Position numbers and translations under genes: made by a program. From Draconibacterium orientale (lineage in GTDB: Bacteria > Bacteroidota > Bacteroidia > Bacteroidales > UBA1556), in the NCBI GenBank assembly GCA_020718275.1, contig DYSI01000001.1, positions 87,574 to 119,787 on the forward strand: 32,214 nucleotides of DNA. The letters run 5' to 3'. Of this stretch, positions 1-9,768 are shown one piece after another (position 1 is the stretch's first letter; every line of letters starts with the position of its first letter). The notes beneath the pieces are model-generated. The model saw nothing but the letters and a program-made list of their open reading frames with translations, was not told the origin of the DNA and did not search any database.

Positions 1-565
1 CATTTTGAGCAATTAAGCCTTCACTTTCTGCAACGGATGAAACACCAAAGAAATTGCTAAGAATATAAGGCAACCAAGAGCCTACTACTGCACCCACACC
101 TATCAATAGTGTTTGCATGCTAAAGCCAAGTGAGTGTTGCTCATCAGGTAGCTTATCAGCAACCAACGCCCTAAAGGGTTCCATTGAAATATTAATGGAT
201 GCATCCATAATCATCAACATACCACCGCCAATCAGCATGGGAGCAAAATAACCAGCAAATTGAGGCGAATTCGGCATTAGAACTAAAGCAGTTGCAGTTA
301 AAACGGCGCCTACTAAAAAGTATGGCCGCCGACGGCCAAAGCGATTCCATGTTTTATCACTCATATAACCAATGATGGGCTGAACCACCATCCCCGTGAG
401 CGGTGCTACTAGCCAAAACCATGGCAACTGATGTAAATCAGCACCAAAAGTTAGTAGAATTGATGAAGCATTGGCGTTTTGAAGGGCAAAACCAAATTGA
501 ATACCCATAAAGCCAACTGCCATATTAAAAATTTCCCAAAAACTTAATCGAGGTTTTAAAATCAT
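1..565 (-). CDS. MFS sugar transporter (SLC45/maltose-type), 3' end outside the window
   Basis: Reading the minus strand from the ATG at 565 gives at least 188 codons open to the window edge, so the C-terminal half is missing. The N-terminus (SFWEIFNMAVGFMGIQFGFA) is very typical of Bacteroidota MFS carriers of the SLC45 / glycoside-pentoside type found beside sus loci. The loop after the second membrane segment carries the MFS motif A pattern GYMSDKTWNRFGRRRPY. Several hydrophobic membrane segments follow. The gene lies 100 bp downstream of the GH13 gene on the same strand, so the two may be co-transcribed. Inferred role: inner-membrane uptake of maltose or maltodextrin released by the neighbouring Sus system. 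The exact substrate is not visible in the sequence. Confidence 0.88.
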   Translation of the reverse strand, partial: MILKPRLSFWEIFNMAVGFMGIQFGFALQNANASSILLTFGADLHQLPWFWLVAPLTGMVVQPIIGYMSDKTWNRFGRRRPYFLVGAVLTATALVLMPNSPQFAGYFAPMLIGGGMLMIMDASINISMEPFRALVADKLPDEQHSLGFSMQTLLIGVGAVVGSWLPYILSNFFGVSSVAESEGLIAQN

Positions 566-665
566 ATTCTATTCAGTTTCAAAGGTTGAAAAATAGACTG
601 TACTTAAAATTACAATCCGAAAACTAATGTTAAATCAGCACGCAAATTACAAAAAAACTGCATGA

Positions 666-3497
666 TTATAAAAGAACTACTTTTTTAACTTCATTCTGTG
701 TTCCAGAGGTGAGTTCTACTAAAAAAATGCCACTTCCAAAAATATCGCTAGCATTGTTGATAATCAACTTACGAACGCCAGTTCCCTCCACTTGATATCT
801 TTTTAGGAGTCGACCACTCAAATCAAAGAAAGAAATTTCGGCCTCAGTGGCGGTATTTATATTAAAATAGAGTTCACTGCCGCTAGGTACTGGCATTAAC
901 TCAAATAGCTCACCACTAGTGGGTTCATCCTTTTGAATTGGACTCGGTGGTATGACCAAACTGGGTGTAGGTTTCCATTTATCAATCATTAAATGAAATT
1001 CACCCGCAAATAGTTCAAATGAATATTGGTTTTCAGCCACCAAAATTGAATCGCCACTGAGATAGTCGTACCATATTCCATTGTGCGGAAAGTTTACCAG
1101 ATAAGTTTGCTTACTGATATCAAAATTTCCAAGCACTACTAAATTCATGCTTACATCCCTAAGTACGATTGATTTAAGAGCCGATGCGACCTCAAGGGTG
1201 AAGTCAGTGGTTTGAAAACAAGCCTTTTCAGTATTTCGTAATTCATTAATAGCCTTATAGATATAATAAGTATTACGACGATCATTATTTTGAAAATAAT
1301 CCCATTTGATTGGTTTTTCCCCAGTTCGACCATTGAAATCGATCGAAATATCATAGCCTAACTCCCCAAATTGCCAGATCATCTTTGGTCCAGGAATAGT
1401 AAGAAAAAAAGCAGCATCCAATGACGATCGTTCCATATATGTGGAAGGAAGTTTTATGTTATAATCATCTATTGAATTGCCATATTGTTGACATTTATAC
1501 ATCAATCGTTCTTCGTCGTGACTTTCCATATAACCGACTAAATTAGGATTAGCCCATCCTCTATTTTGGTACGAAATCCAGCTAAAATCAGATTTGGATG
1601 AGGAATTGTAACCCATAGCAGCCTCAGCATATTTTCCGTTGAGATTTCCCCACAGCATCATGCCTTTCGACGACAAATCTGTTTCTTCGCTATTATCAGC
1701 AAAATGCTCGAGAATCACATAAGCATTAGGATTTTCAAGCCAAACACTATCGGCATATCGACTTAGGGTATGAATCCTATCCGCGTCATACTGACCCCAA
1801 GAGGCGACATTTCCTAAAGTGTTTTTTTGGGTGAAGCCCTTTGAAAGATCTAATCTGAAACCATCGACTTTGTATTCTACTGTCCAATATTGAAGTGCCC
1901 GACTGATATATTTAACGGTAGCTGAACTTTGATGATTCATGTCGAATCCGACATTATAATCATGCTTAGCGACCATATTAAAAAATGGATTATCGGCTGA
2001 TGGTCGATTATTGGTTTTATCCCACCATAATTTCACATACGGAGAAGTTCCAAAGGAGTGATTATAAACCACATCAAGAATCACGGCAATGCCTACTGCA
2101 TGGCAAGTATCAATTAATTTTTTAAGAAGTTCGGGTTTTCCATAATATTTATCCACAGCAAAATAGTAATTGGGATTATAGCCCCAACTATTATTACCCT
2201 CAAATTCATTAATTGGCATAAGCTCAATGGCATTAATACCTAAATTTCGAAGATAAGCAAGGCTATCAATCACACTTTGGAAGGTATGTGAAGCGTGGAA
2301 ATCACGAATCAATAGTTCATAAATAACCAATTCACTTTTCGGGGGTACATTATAGGAAGTATGTTTCCAATCGTATTCAGGCTGTTGGGTTTGTAATACG
2401 CTGGCAATACCCGAAGCTTTGCCGCTTGGATAAGTGAGCATATTGGGATATGTTGAGGATGAAATATAAGAATCGTTCCATGGATCACTTACTTTTTCGG
2501 CGTAGGGATCACCAATATATATTTCGCCATCTACAAAATATTGAAAAATATACTCCTTACTAGGAATGAGATTTTTTAATGATAGCCAAAAATACTGATT
2601 ATCAGGACTTCGCTTCATATAATAATTAGAATCCAATTCCCAATTATTAAAATCTCCCAGCACAAAAGCAAACTCCTTGAATGGGGAATACAAGCATAAG
2701 GTGACTTGAGTACTATCGATATAGTTAATTCCCTCTTTAATGCCAATAGGTAAGGGCTCCACTGGTACCGCTTGCCGCAGAAAGTAATAAAAAGAATCAC
2801 TCACTAAATCGGTAGAATTTTTAGCAACTGCTTTTATCCATCGTTTGCCATAATTTTGCAGCAACAAGGTGTCTTGAATAAAATTACCAGAATCAGCTGC
2901 TAACAAACTACCCTCATGGTAAATAACGATAGAATCAGCATCCGTAGCAGAAGCCGTTACAAATAAGGTGTCGTTATAGGCAGCTAAAAGCACTCCACTT
3001 GATGGTTTCACGAGGTTCAAATTTAGACCAGCTTGATATACATCAAGCATAATATCTGTTCCAGAGGAAGTCTTACCCTCCAAATAAGAACCTCCAACAG
3101 CTACCCCACTTCGGAAAACAAATGCCATTTGAAGTATAGTTTCTCCTGCTGGAACAGCATAATAATCTCTGATATTAGGATTGATGCTTAGTTGATATAA
3201 ATTAGGCCCAATTTGAGTCAACTTAGTTTCAACAGTATTAACGCCCCAATTGGTCTTTACATATTTCCAATTACTGGATGAAGTGCTTAAGTTAGTGATA
3301 ACCCCCGTATGAGCATAAATATCACCTGTATAACTAGCTAAACCTCCGCTCCCAAGCGAACTATTAAAAGTAACAACAACTGACTGATTATCTGTTGGAA
3401 AACTAGGTGAACTTATAATTAGCTGACCTTTAAGGGATGGAATAAGCAATAAAATAGATATCCCAATTAATGAATATTTCAGAAGTTTTTTAATCAC
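666..3497 (-). CDS. Secreted GH13 alpha-amylase-family enzyme with T9SS sorting domain
   Basis: A 943-residue secreted enzyme. Residues 1-24 form a signal peptide. Residues 25-155 resemble the DUF4961-type domain of Bacteroidota amylases. Residues about 250-345 look like a CBM48/E-set module (VLGDFNNW at 279-286). The GH13 barrel runs from about 385 to 760 and has all four conserved regions: DVVYNH at 475-480, GFRLD at 546-550 (D550 nucleophile), ILEH at 595-598 (E597 acid/base) and ESHD at 658-661 (D661). The last 80 residues, ending VKKVVLL, form a T9SS type A sorting domain with the FDLSGR motif. Inferred role: hydrolysis of starch-like alpha-glucan at the cell surface or outside the cell. 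It diverges from susC and lies upstream of the MFS carrier. Exact specificity (amylase, pullulanase or neopullulanase) cannot be read off. Confidence 0.93.
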   Translation of the reverse strand: MIKKLLKYSLIGISILLLIPSLKGQLIISSPSFPTDNQSVVVTFNSSLGSGGLASYTGDIYAHTGVITNLSTSSSNWKYVKTNWGVNTVETKLTQIGPNLYQLSINPNIRDYYAVPAGETILQMAFVFRSGVAVGGSYLEGKTSSGTDIMLDVYQAGLNLNLVKPSSGVLLAAYNDTLFVTASATDADSIVIYHEGSLLAADSGNFIQDTLLLQNYGKRWIKAVAKNSTDLVSDSFYYFLRQAVPVEPLPIGIKEGINYIDSTQVTLCLYSPFKEFAFVLGDFNNWELDSNYYMKRSPDNQYFWLSLKNLIPSKEYIFQYFVDGEIYIGDPYAEKVSDPWNDSYISSSTYPNMLTYPSGKASGIASVLQTQQPEYDWKHTSYNVPPKSELVIYELLIRDFHASHTFQSVIDSLAYLRNLGINAIELMPINEFEGNNSWGYNPNYYFAVDKYYGKPELLKKLIDTCHAVGIAVILDVVYNHSFGTSPYVKLWWDKTNNRPSADNPFFNMVAKHDYNVGFDMNHQSSATVKYISRALQYWTVEYKVDGFRLDLSKGFTQKNTLGNVASWGQYDADRIHTLSRYADSVWLENPNAYVILEHFADNSEETDLSSKGMMLWGNLNGKYAEAAMGYNSSSKSDFSWISYQNRGWANPNLVGYMESHDEERLMYKCQQYGNSIDDYNIKLPSTYMERSSLDAAFFLTIPGPKMIWQFGELGYDISIDFNGRTGEKPIKWDYFQNNDRRNTYYIYKAINELRNTEKACFQTTDFTLEVASALKSIVLRDVSMNLVVLGNFDISKQTYLVNFPHNGIWYDYLSGDSILVAENQYSFELFAGEFHLMIDKWKPTPSLVIPPSPIQKDEPTSGELFELMPVPSGSELYFNINTATEAEISFFDLSGRLLKRYQVEGTGVRKLIINNASDIFGSGIFLVELTSGTQNEVKKVVLL

Positions 3498-3630
3498 AAC
3501 GTTAATTTAATATATAGAAATTATTATCTTTGCGCGGCTTAACAAAAAGCCTACAAATTTATCAATTTGAGTAACACCCCAAGTAACATAATTAATATGT
3601 ATTGTTAAAATAAATTAGTTTCAAGAATTT
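3498..3630. promoter_or_regulatory. Divergent intergenic control region with susC promoter
   Basis: This 133-bp region separates the minus-strand GH13 gene from the plus-strand susC operon. On the plus strand, TATCTTTG at 3525-3532 matches the Bacteroidota -7 consensus TAnnTTTG. No clear TTG is seen 19 bases upstream, which is common for regulated sus promoters that need an activator. Transcription would start near 3539, leaving a leader of about 90 nt before the ATG at 3631. I see no convincing -7 element for the minus-strand gene and no regulator gene within the window. Confidence 0.6.
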
Positions 3631-6588
3631 ATGCGAAAATTTCTACAACTAGTCACAATTTTACTCTTGTCTTCCACTGTTTTCGGGCAACAATTTACCC
3701 TCAGTGGCACAGTAATCGACAGTCTTGACAATTCAAGTATGGTAGGAGTAAATATCCTACAAATGGGCACCCAAAATGGAACCACCACTGATGCAAATGG
3801 AAAGTTTAGTATTGACGTTCCTTATGGATCAACCGTACTTTTTTCTTTTATTGGTTATAAAGATCGAATGGTGAATGTAACCAAATCAATGACCATGAAC
3901 GTCTTGTTAGTCAACCAAAACCAACAATTAGATGAACTTATCGTCATTGGTTACGCTACACAAAAAAAATCTGACAAAACAGGTGCAGTTGCAAACATAA
4001 AAGCGGAAGATCTAAACGGTGGTATGATTACTGATCCAGTGCAAGCAATGCAAGGAAAAGTTTCCGGGGTAACGGTTACCAAAAAAGGTGGCGACCCTAA
4101 TGAAGGTTTTGCAATAAGGATTCGTGGAGCATCGGGTTATGAATCAAATACTCAACCATTATATGTAATCGACGGAGTTCCTGGAGCAGATCCAACCATG
4201 TTATCACCTGATGATATTGCTTCCTATAACATACTGAAAGATGCCGCCTCTGCAGCTATTTATGGTTCAAGAGGTTCAAACGGGGTAATCATTATCACCA
4301 CTAAGAAAGGTTCGGCTGGAAGCAGCAATTGCAATGGAACTTTCAGTAGAATCGATTTCAATTCACAAGTATCATTTGACAAAGTAGCTAATAAAGTAAA
4401 TGTATTGTCGGCAGATCAAATGCGTGCATATGCGGCCAAATACGCTACTGACAGTACTTTTACAGATGGTGGCGCCAGTACCGATTGGCAAGACCAAATT
4501 TATAGAAGAGGTGTCTCCTACTCCACTAACTTAAGTTTGAGTGGAGGAAATGCCAGCACCAACTATTTAGGTTCTATCACCCGAGCCAACTGGCAAGGAG
4601 TGATGAGAGGAACCTCTAAAGATAGAACTACCGCTCGATTAAACATTAATCATAAAAGCTTTAACGATCGGATAAACATTACAGGCGGAATCATGACCTC
4701 GTTTGAAAACAACGATTACGAAAATTATGATGGTTTTGATAAAGATGATATTATTTATCAAGCATTATCACGCAACCCAACAGATCCAGTCTACAATGCC
4801 GATGGTAGTTATTACAAAGCAAATCGCGAATTCAATTACGAAAATCCACTAGCAGTAATCAATGAAATCACCAATCTAGCTGACCAAGATAAATATTTAG
4901 GGAATTTAAAAGCTGATTTTGAAGTAGTTAAAGGATTAATATTAAGTGCAAACGTAGCGTATATGAGTTCGGTAAAGAAGACTGACTATTTTCGTCCTGC
5001 CAATCTTTATGCCTCTGCAGATGCTGGTTACGGCAAAAAGCAATACGATAATTGGACTCAAAAAATAATGGAACTTACTGCCAATTACACCAAGTCATTC
5101 AACAAAAAGCATAACCTTGAATTATTGGGCGGTTATTCCTTCCAAGAATCAATGTATAATGGTTTTTATGCCCAAGCTGGTAATGCCCAATCAGAATATG
5201 CAGGCCCTGATAACTTAAAAGTATTAGGAGATGTCAATTGGGGAGATATTGGATCTTGGAAAGGAAAATCAAATTTGATTGGTTTCTTTGGACGTGCACA
5301 ATATAACTTTGATCACAAATACTATGCTTCAGCGTCTTTAAGACGGGATGGAAGTTCCAAATTTGGAGCAAACAACAAGTGGGGATGGTTTCCAACTGCT
5401 GCCATTGGTTGGAACATAGACAAAGAAAGTTTTCTAAATAAAGTTGAATGGCTTAATCAGTTAAAACTAAGAGCTAGCTATGGAGTTTCAGGAAACCAAG
5501 AAATTGGGGAATACCATAGCCTATTGATGTGGCAACCTAGCGGTAAAGCTGTTAACCCAGAAACCGGCCAAGAGGTTATCACTTTTAGTCCAGTGCAAAA
5601 TGCTAACCCTAACTTAAAATGGGAAGAAACCAAAGAAATAAATATCGGTATCGACTTCGCATTTTTTAATAATAAAGTAAGTGGTAGTTTAGAAGTGTAT
5701 CAAAAAAACACTGACGATTTACTAGGTTCATATCGAGTACCAGTTCCCCCAAACTTGGCTTCCACTACATGGGCTAATTCAGGTTCAATCGATAATAAAG
5801 GAGTTGAATTATTCGTTCAGATATTTGCCCTAGACAAGAAAAATATCGATTGGAAAACCACCATCAATATTTCGAAAAACAAAACTATCATTAGTGATTT
5901 GGGAACCTATGTGGATGGAAATATTCGTAAAGAAGGCTATCTTTCAGGACGTGGTATTATTGGAGACGAAATTTGGGTAACAGGATTAATCACTGGCGAA
6001 GAGGCTGGTACATTTTATCTTCCAAAATACGTTGCCTTGAAAGATGGTAAATTTATTTACGAATCAGAAAGTGGCGGATATACTACCGATTTAGCCCAAG
6101 CTAAACGTTACGCAGTTGGAACTGCCGCACCAGATCTTGAAATTGGATGGTCTAACTCATTTACTTTCTATAAAAAATGGAATTTAGATTTTGCCTTCCG
6201 TTCAATGATTGGAAACTATGTTTATAATGCTACCGCCATGTTTTTTGATAACCCAGGAAACCTACCATCGCTCAATGCACTAGAAGAGGCAATTGATTGG
6301 AAAGAAGAAGGTCGTACCGCCAGCACTTCATTAGCTGACATTTACGTTGAGAACGCCTCTTTCCTTAAACTAGATTTTGTTGCCTTATCCTATTCCTTTG
6401 ATACTGACCGAATCAAAATGGTACAAAATTTTTCATTATTTGTTTCTGCTAACAATCTCCTCACCATCACTGGCTACTCAGGAACAGATCCTGAAACCAC
6501 CGTTAATGGTTTATCTTTTGGCGTTGATCAATACAACGTTTATCCTAAAACCCGGTCTGTTACCTTTGGTTTTAAAGCAAGTTTTTAA
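3631..6588 (+). CDS. SusC/RagA-family TonB-linked outer membrane transporter
   Basis: A 985-residue TonB-dependent transporter of usual SusC length. A signal peptide ends near FGQ (about residue 20). A carboxypeptidase-regulatory-like domain covers about 21-95 (SGTVIDSLDNSS, TTDANGKFSIDV). The TonB-box-like segment DELIVIGYATQKK leads into the plug domain (about 105-235), which holds the SusC signature LYVIDGVPG and AAIYGSRGSNGVIIITTKKG. The rest is a long beta-barrel ending in an aromatic-rich strand (TFGFKASF). It is followed 32 bp later by susD. Family knowledge: SusC forms the outer-membrane channel that SusD caps, importing oligosaccharides with TonB energy. The starch/alpha-glucan assignment is inferred from the GH13 and SusE/F-like neighbours. 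Confidence 0.95.
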   Translation: MRKFLQLVTILLLSSTVFGQQFTLSGTVIDSLDNSSMVGVNILQMGTQNGTTTDANGKFSIDVPYGSTVLFSFIGYKDRMVNVTKSMTMNVLLVNQNQQLDELIVIGYATQKKSDKTGAVANIKAEDLNGGMITDPVQAMQGKVSGVTVTKKGGDPNEGFAIRIRGASGYESNTQPLYVIDGVPGADPTMLSPDDIASYNILKDAASAAIYGSRGSNGVIIITTKKGSAGSSNCNGTFSRIDFNSQVSFDKVANKVNVLSADQMRAYAAKYATDSTFTDGGASTDWQDQIYRRGVSYSTNLSLSGGNASTNYLGSITRANWQGVMRGTSKDRTTARLNINHKSFNDRINITGGIMTSFENNDYENYDGFDKDDIIYQALSRNPTDPVYNADGSYYKANREFNYENPLAVINEITNLADQDKYLGNLKADFEVVKGLILSANVAYMSSVKKTDYFRPANLYASADAGYGKKQYDNWTQKIMELTANYTKSFNKKHNLELLGGYSFQESMYNGFYAQAGNAQSEYAGPDNLKVLGDVNWGDIGSWKGKSNLIGFFGRAQYNFDHKYYASASLRRDGSSKFGANNKWGWFPTAAIGWNIDKESFLNKVEWLNQLKLRASYGVSGNQEIGEYHSLLMWQPSGKAVNPETGQEVITFSPVQNANPNLKWEETKEINIGIDFAFFNNKVSGSLEVYQKNTDDLLGSYRVPVPPNLASTTWANSGSIDNKGVELFVQIFALDKKNIDWKTTINISKNKTIISDLGTYVDGNIRKEGYLSGRGIIGDEIWVTGLITGEEAGTFYLPKYVALKDGKFIYESESGGYTTDLAQAKRYAVGTAAPDLEIGWSNSFTFYKKWNLDFAFRSMIGNYVYNATAMFFDNPGNLPSLNALEEAIDWKEEGRTASTSLADIYVENASFLKLDFVALSYSFDTDRIKMVQNFSLFVSANNLLTITGYSGTDPETTVNGLSFGVDQYNVYPKTRSVTFGFKASF

Positions 6589-6620
6589 TTTATTAAATAA
6601 TGTAAAGAACATTAGAAGAG

Positions 6621-8117
6621 ATGAAAATAATTAGAATATTCGCCTTAGTCCTAAGTTTTGCAATTGTAACCACTGCATGTACCAAACTCGACGAAGAAAT
6701 TTACGATAAAATCCCAGGCTCAGCCTATCCCGAAAACGACGCACAAGTCGCCAATCTTAGCGTAGAAGCCTATACCAAATTACGCTCTTTTGCTGACGAT
6801 GAAGGCTGGTGGTTTCTAGCACAAGAAATAACCTCTGACGAATTCTGTGCTCCTACGCGCGGTTCCGATTGGGAAGATGGCGGTAAATGGGTTAATATGT
6901 ACCGACACACTTGGACTAATGATATTGAAGGGGTTAACAGGATGTGGAGTGCAATGTGGACTGGTATTACAACTTGTAATCAAATTTTGGATATGATGGG
7001 TGAAATGGCGGAAACAGAAGCCATTCTTGCTAAGAAAAAAGAAGTAGAAAGTCTACGAACCTTGTACTATTATTTTTTAATTGATAATTATGGAAATGTA
7101 CCCTACCTAACTTCAGCTAAAAATGCACCTGAATATCCATACAATACTTCACGAACTCAAATTTATAACAACCTGATTGCAACACTCGAAAACTCCTTAC
7201 CTCATCTAAAAGCTTATGATAACAAATTGATGTTCACTAAGTATACCGCTTATGCCCTATTGGCTAAACTTTACTTAAATGCAGAAGTGTATACTGGAAC
7301 TGCTCAATGGGAAAAAGCCAGCGCCTATTGCGATAGCGTTATCAGTGGACCCTATAGCTTAGCTAGTGATAATAAAGCTCCCTTTGTTACCAATAATTCA
7401 AATTCCTCTGAAATTATATTTTCAATTCCTTATGATGAAGATGATTTTCAAGGTTTCAGAATCCACATGAGAACATTGCATTATCAACAAAATCTTGAAT
7501 TTGACATGCCTGTTGGACCATGGAATGGCCTTTGCGCTGTACCTACCTTTTTCGACACTTATCAAGCAACAGATAAAAGAAGAGAAGCCTATTTGCTTTA
7601 TGGACCTCGTTTCAATACTAAAGGAGTTGCCATAATCGACGGATTAACTTTTAAACCATTGAATTTAGATCCCAATATTCCAGAATTAGTTATGCCAGCT
7701 GGAGATTTTACTCCTGAGATAATCCGCATGACAGGAGCTAGATTAGGAAAATACGAAATTGCATTAGGGGCGAAAGAAAATCTCTCTAACGATTTTCCAC
7801 TGTTCCGATTGACCGACTTTTACTTAATGAAAGCAGAGGCCGAAATACGATTAGGAAACAATGGTGATAATTATATTAATCCAATCCGCACCAGAGCAGG
7901 TGTTAGTACCTGGTCCGGAGCGGGCTTAGATTCATTGCTTGCTGAACGCGGACGTGAACTATTCTGCGAAGGTCATCGACGTCAAGATTTAATACGATAT
8001 AGCAAATGGACTCAATCATGGTGGAAAAAAGATGCACACGCTCCAGGGCTTGAAACCTTTCCTATACCTAAATGGGCTACAGATGTCAACAGTAATTTGC
8101 TGCTGCCACCTCAATAA
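6621..8117 (+). CDS. SusD/RagB-family glycan-binding outer membrane lipoprotein
   Basis: A 498-residue lipoprotein. Signal peptide and lipobox TTAC place the lipidated cysteine at residue 20, followed by an acidic TKLDEE stretch compatible with surface export. The SusD fold signs are present: TPR-like helices with LRTLYYYFLIDNYGNVPY, then FRLTDFYLMKAEAEIRLGN and the C-terminal ERGRELFCEGHRRQDLIRY box. Role: surface lid that binds glycan and closes over the SusC channel. It sits 32 bp after susC and 71 bp before the SusE/F-like gene, so one operon is likely. The C-terminus stops at NSNLLLPPQ rather than the usual NPNL-x-QNPGY tail; this looks like mild variation, not truncation. Confidence 0.94.
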   Translation: MKIIRIFALVLSFAIVTTACTKLDEEIYDKIPGSAYPENDAQVANLSVEAYTKLRSFADDEGWWFLAQEITSDEFCAPTRGSDWEDGGKWVNMYRHTWTNDIEGVNRMWSAMWTGITTCNQILDMMGEMAETEAILAKKKEVESLRTLYYYFLIDNYGNVPYLTSAKNAPEYPYNTSRTQIYNNLIATLENSLPHLKAYDNKLMFTKYTAYALLAKLYLNAEVYTGTAQWEKASAYCDSVISGPYSLASDNKAPFVTNNSNSSEIIFSIPYDEDDFQGFRIHMRTLHYQQNLEFDMPVGPWNGLCAVPTFFDTYQATDKRREAYLLYGPRFNTKGVAIIDGLTFKPLNLDPNIPELVMPAGDFTPEIIRMTGARLGKYEIALGAKENLSNDFPLFRLTDFYLMKAEAEIRLGNNGDNYINPIRTRAGVSTWSGAGLDSLLAERGRELFCEGHRRQDLIRYSKWTQSWWKKDAHAPGLETFPIPKWATDVNSNLLLPPQ

Positions 8118-8188
8118 AGAATTCTATTGTAACTTAAATAACACACTAGAAGTATTCAAACAATTATTTATTAATCAAATCAATTATT

Positions 8189-9433
8189 ATGAAAGTTTTA
8201 AGTTTAAAAAACATGTTTAAATTAAGCTGGGTTTTAGTCTTGGCTGCATTAGTAACTACCTCATCTTGCGGAAAAGATAATGATGAGGATCCTGATCCAG
8301 TAATCGTACTTGACGGTTATTATGTAAAAGGGGCATCAGTTGCTTCTGCTGATTTCAGTGAAAAACAAATGCTGAAATCAACCAAAAACGAAGTAAATCA
8401 AACTGATCGTGCTCAGTTAATGGAACTTTATATCGCTGTTAAAGCTGGTGAAGGATTTAATATCGTTAAAGTTGCTGGTTCAACTCAAACCGTTTATGGC
8501 CCAGGTGCAAATTATGCAGTAGTGGCTAATCCAACGAATGATGAACCTCATAGCGGTGCTTTTTCTCGTGGTTCAATTGCTGAAACAGCTACTAAATTTA
8601 CAGTTCCTGAAGATGGTTTCTACCATGTCATCTTCGACACTGAATTCAACAAAGTGGCTGTTGCCCGTGTACATTGGGGCTTAATTGGTGCAGCTACAAC
8701 AGGTGGTTGGGGTGCTTCAACTGATTTAACTGAATCAGCTTTTGACCTAAACACTACTAAATGGACTGCCACTAACATGGAATTACGCGGTGGAGATTGG
8801 AAATTGCGCTATTCTAATGGTTGGAAACTAGAAATTGATACTGCTGCTAATTTAGGTGGTGGTGTTAAAGGTGTAAAAGTTAACACCAACTTTGGTGGTG
8901 CAATCGAAGCTTTAGTACCAGGTGGTAATAATATCGTAAATGCAGCCCCAGGTATGTATTCAGTTGAGTTAAAATACGTTCTTGGAACAGGTTATACCTT
9001 AACGATGACTAAAACAGCTGACCTTCCAAGTACTAACTGGACTGGTGTTGTTTGTGACGCTGTTGGAACTGGTGTAAGTTCTGACAATACTACTGCTATT
9101 CTAGATCCATCTGGTTGGGGCTGGGGAAATAAATTATTGGCTGACAATGGTGGTGTACCTACTGTAAACGGTCAAGTTTATACTTGGACTTGGACTAATA
9201 TGGTAATCGAAGCTAACGAAGGTTTCAAAGTTAGAACTGAGAATGGCGTTGCTCCTCCAACCAATGGCGCTAATTTTGACGCTGGTTTCTCTGCCGTTGA
9301 TGCTGCCGCTAGTTCTGCTAATGCTATCGACTTAGGTGGTAACTTAGGCGTTAATACTAAAGCAACTTATACCGTTACTTTAGAAATCGACGCAGCTAAT
9401 AGTGATGCTAAGAGAATTATTATTACTCAATAA
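8189..9433 (+). CDS. SusE/SusF-like starch-binding outer membrane lipoprotein
   Basis: A 414-residue lipoprotein with lipobox TSSC (C27). The acidic run GKDNDEDPDP directly after the cysteine looks like a Bacteroidota lipoprotein export signal for the cell surface. After an N-terminal domain (about 40-155) come two related beta-sandwich modules: about 158-272 (HWGLIGAATTGGWG, MELRGGDWKLRYSNGW) and about 275-414 (MVIEANEGFKVRTENG). This resembles the repeated modules of the SusE/SusF family, which hold starch at the surface without cutting it. It is the last gene of the susCD operon, with a strong terminator 23 bp after the stop. Codon use is strongly biased (GGT, GCT, ACT), which suggests high expression. 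An alternative start is the ATG for Met9. Confidence 0.85.
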   Translation: MKVLSLKNMFKLSWVLVLAALVTTSSCGKDNDEDPDPVIVLDGYYVKGASVASADFSEKQMLKSTKNEVNQTDRAQLMELYIAVKAGEGFNIVKVAGSTQTVYGPGANYAVVANPTNDEPHSGAFSRGSIAETATKFTVPEDGFYHVIFDTEFNKVAVARVHWGLIGAATTGGWGASTDLTESAFDLNTTKWTATNMELRGGDWKLRYSNGWKLEIDTAANLGGGVKGVKVNTNFGGAIEALVPGGNNIVNAAPGMYSVELKYVLGTGYTLTMTKTADLPSTNWTGVVCDAVGTGVSSDNTTAILDPSGWGWGNKLLADNGGVPTVNGQVYTWTWTNMVIEANEGFKVRTENGVAPPTNGANFDAGFSAVDAAASSANAIDLGGNLGVNTKATYTVTLEIDAANSDAKRIIITQ

Positions 9434-9455
9434 TCTTTTTGAAATCTTATTTTTC

Positions 9456-9493
9456 AAAAGAGGCTGCTGATGATTTCAGCAGCCTCTTTTTTT
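9456..9493 (+). terminator. Rho-independent terminator of the sus operon
   Basis: A perfect 15-bp stem (9456-9470 with 9476-9490) encloses a 5-nt loop (TGATT). The core arm is AGAGGCTGCTGA. The right arm runs into seven T residues at 9487-9493. It lies 23 bp after the stop of the SusE/F-like gene and is the strongest terminator in the window. Confidence 0.93.
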
Positions 9494-9768
9494 GGGTGAA
9501 TTTTTGCAAAATAACAAATAACATTACCGTATTATTTTGATTCTATTATTCAATAACATCAACTTATTATTGCTCAAAAAACTAAAAAAAAAACGATTAG
9601 ATCAATGCATATGGAAATAGCATACCAGATTAGATTCAAATAATACCTGAATATAGACACAATCAGCTAATCCGAAAAAGCAATTATAAATGCAATAATA
9701 AATCAAATACCAACATAAGCTCGATAAGGAAGAATTGTAGGAAGAGGTGATCACGGATATTATAATTC
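9494..9768. other. Gene-free AT-rich stretch after the sus operon
   Basis: No open frame with family resemblance, no tRNA and no convincing promoter is visible here. The stretch is A/T rich with scattered short A runs. It separates the sus operon terminator from the attC-like palindrome and may be ordinary spacer or decayed DNA. Confidence 0.5.
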
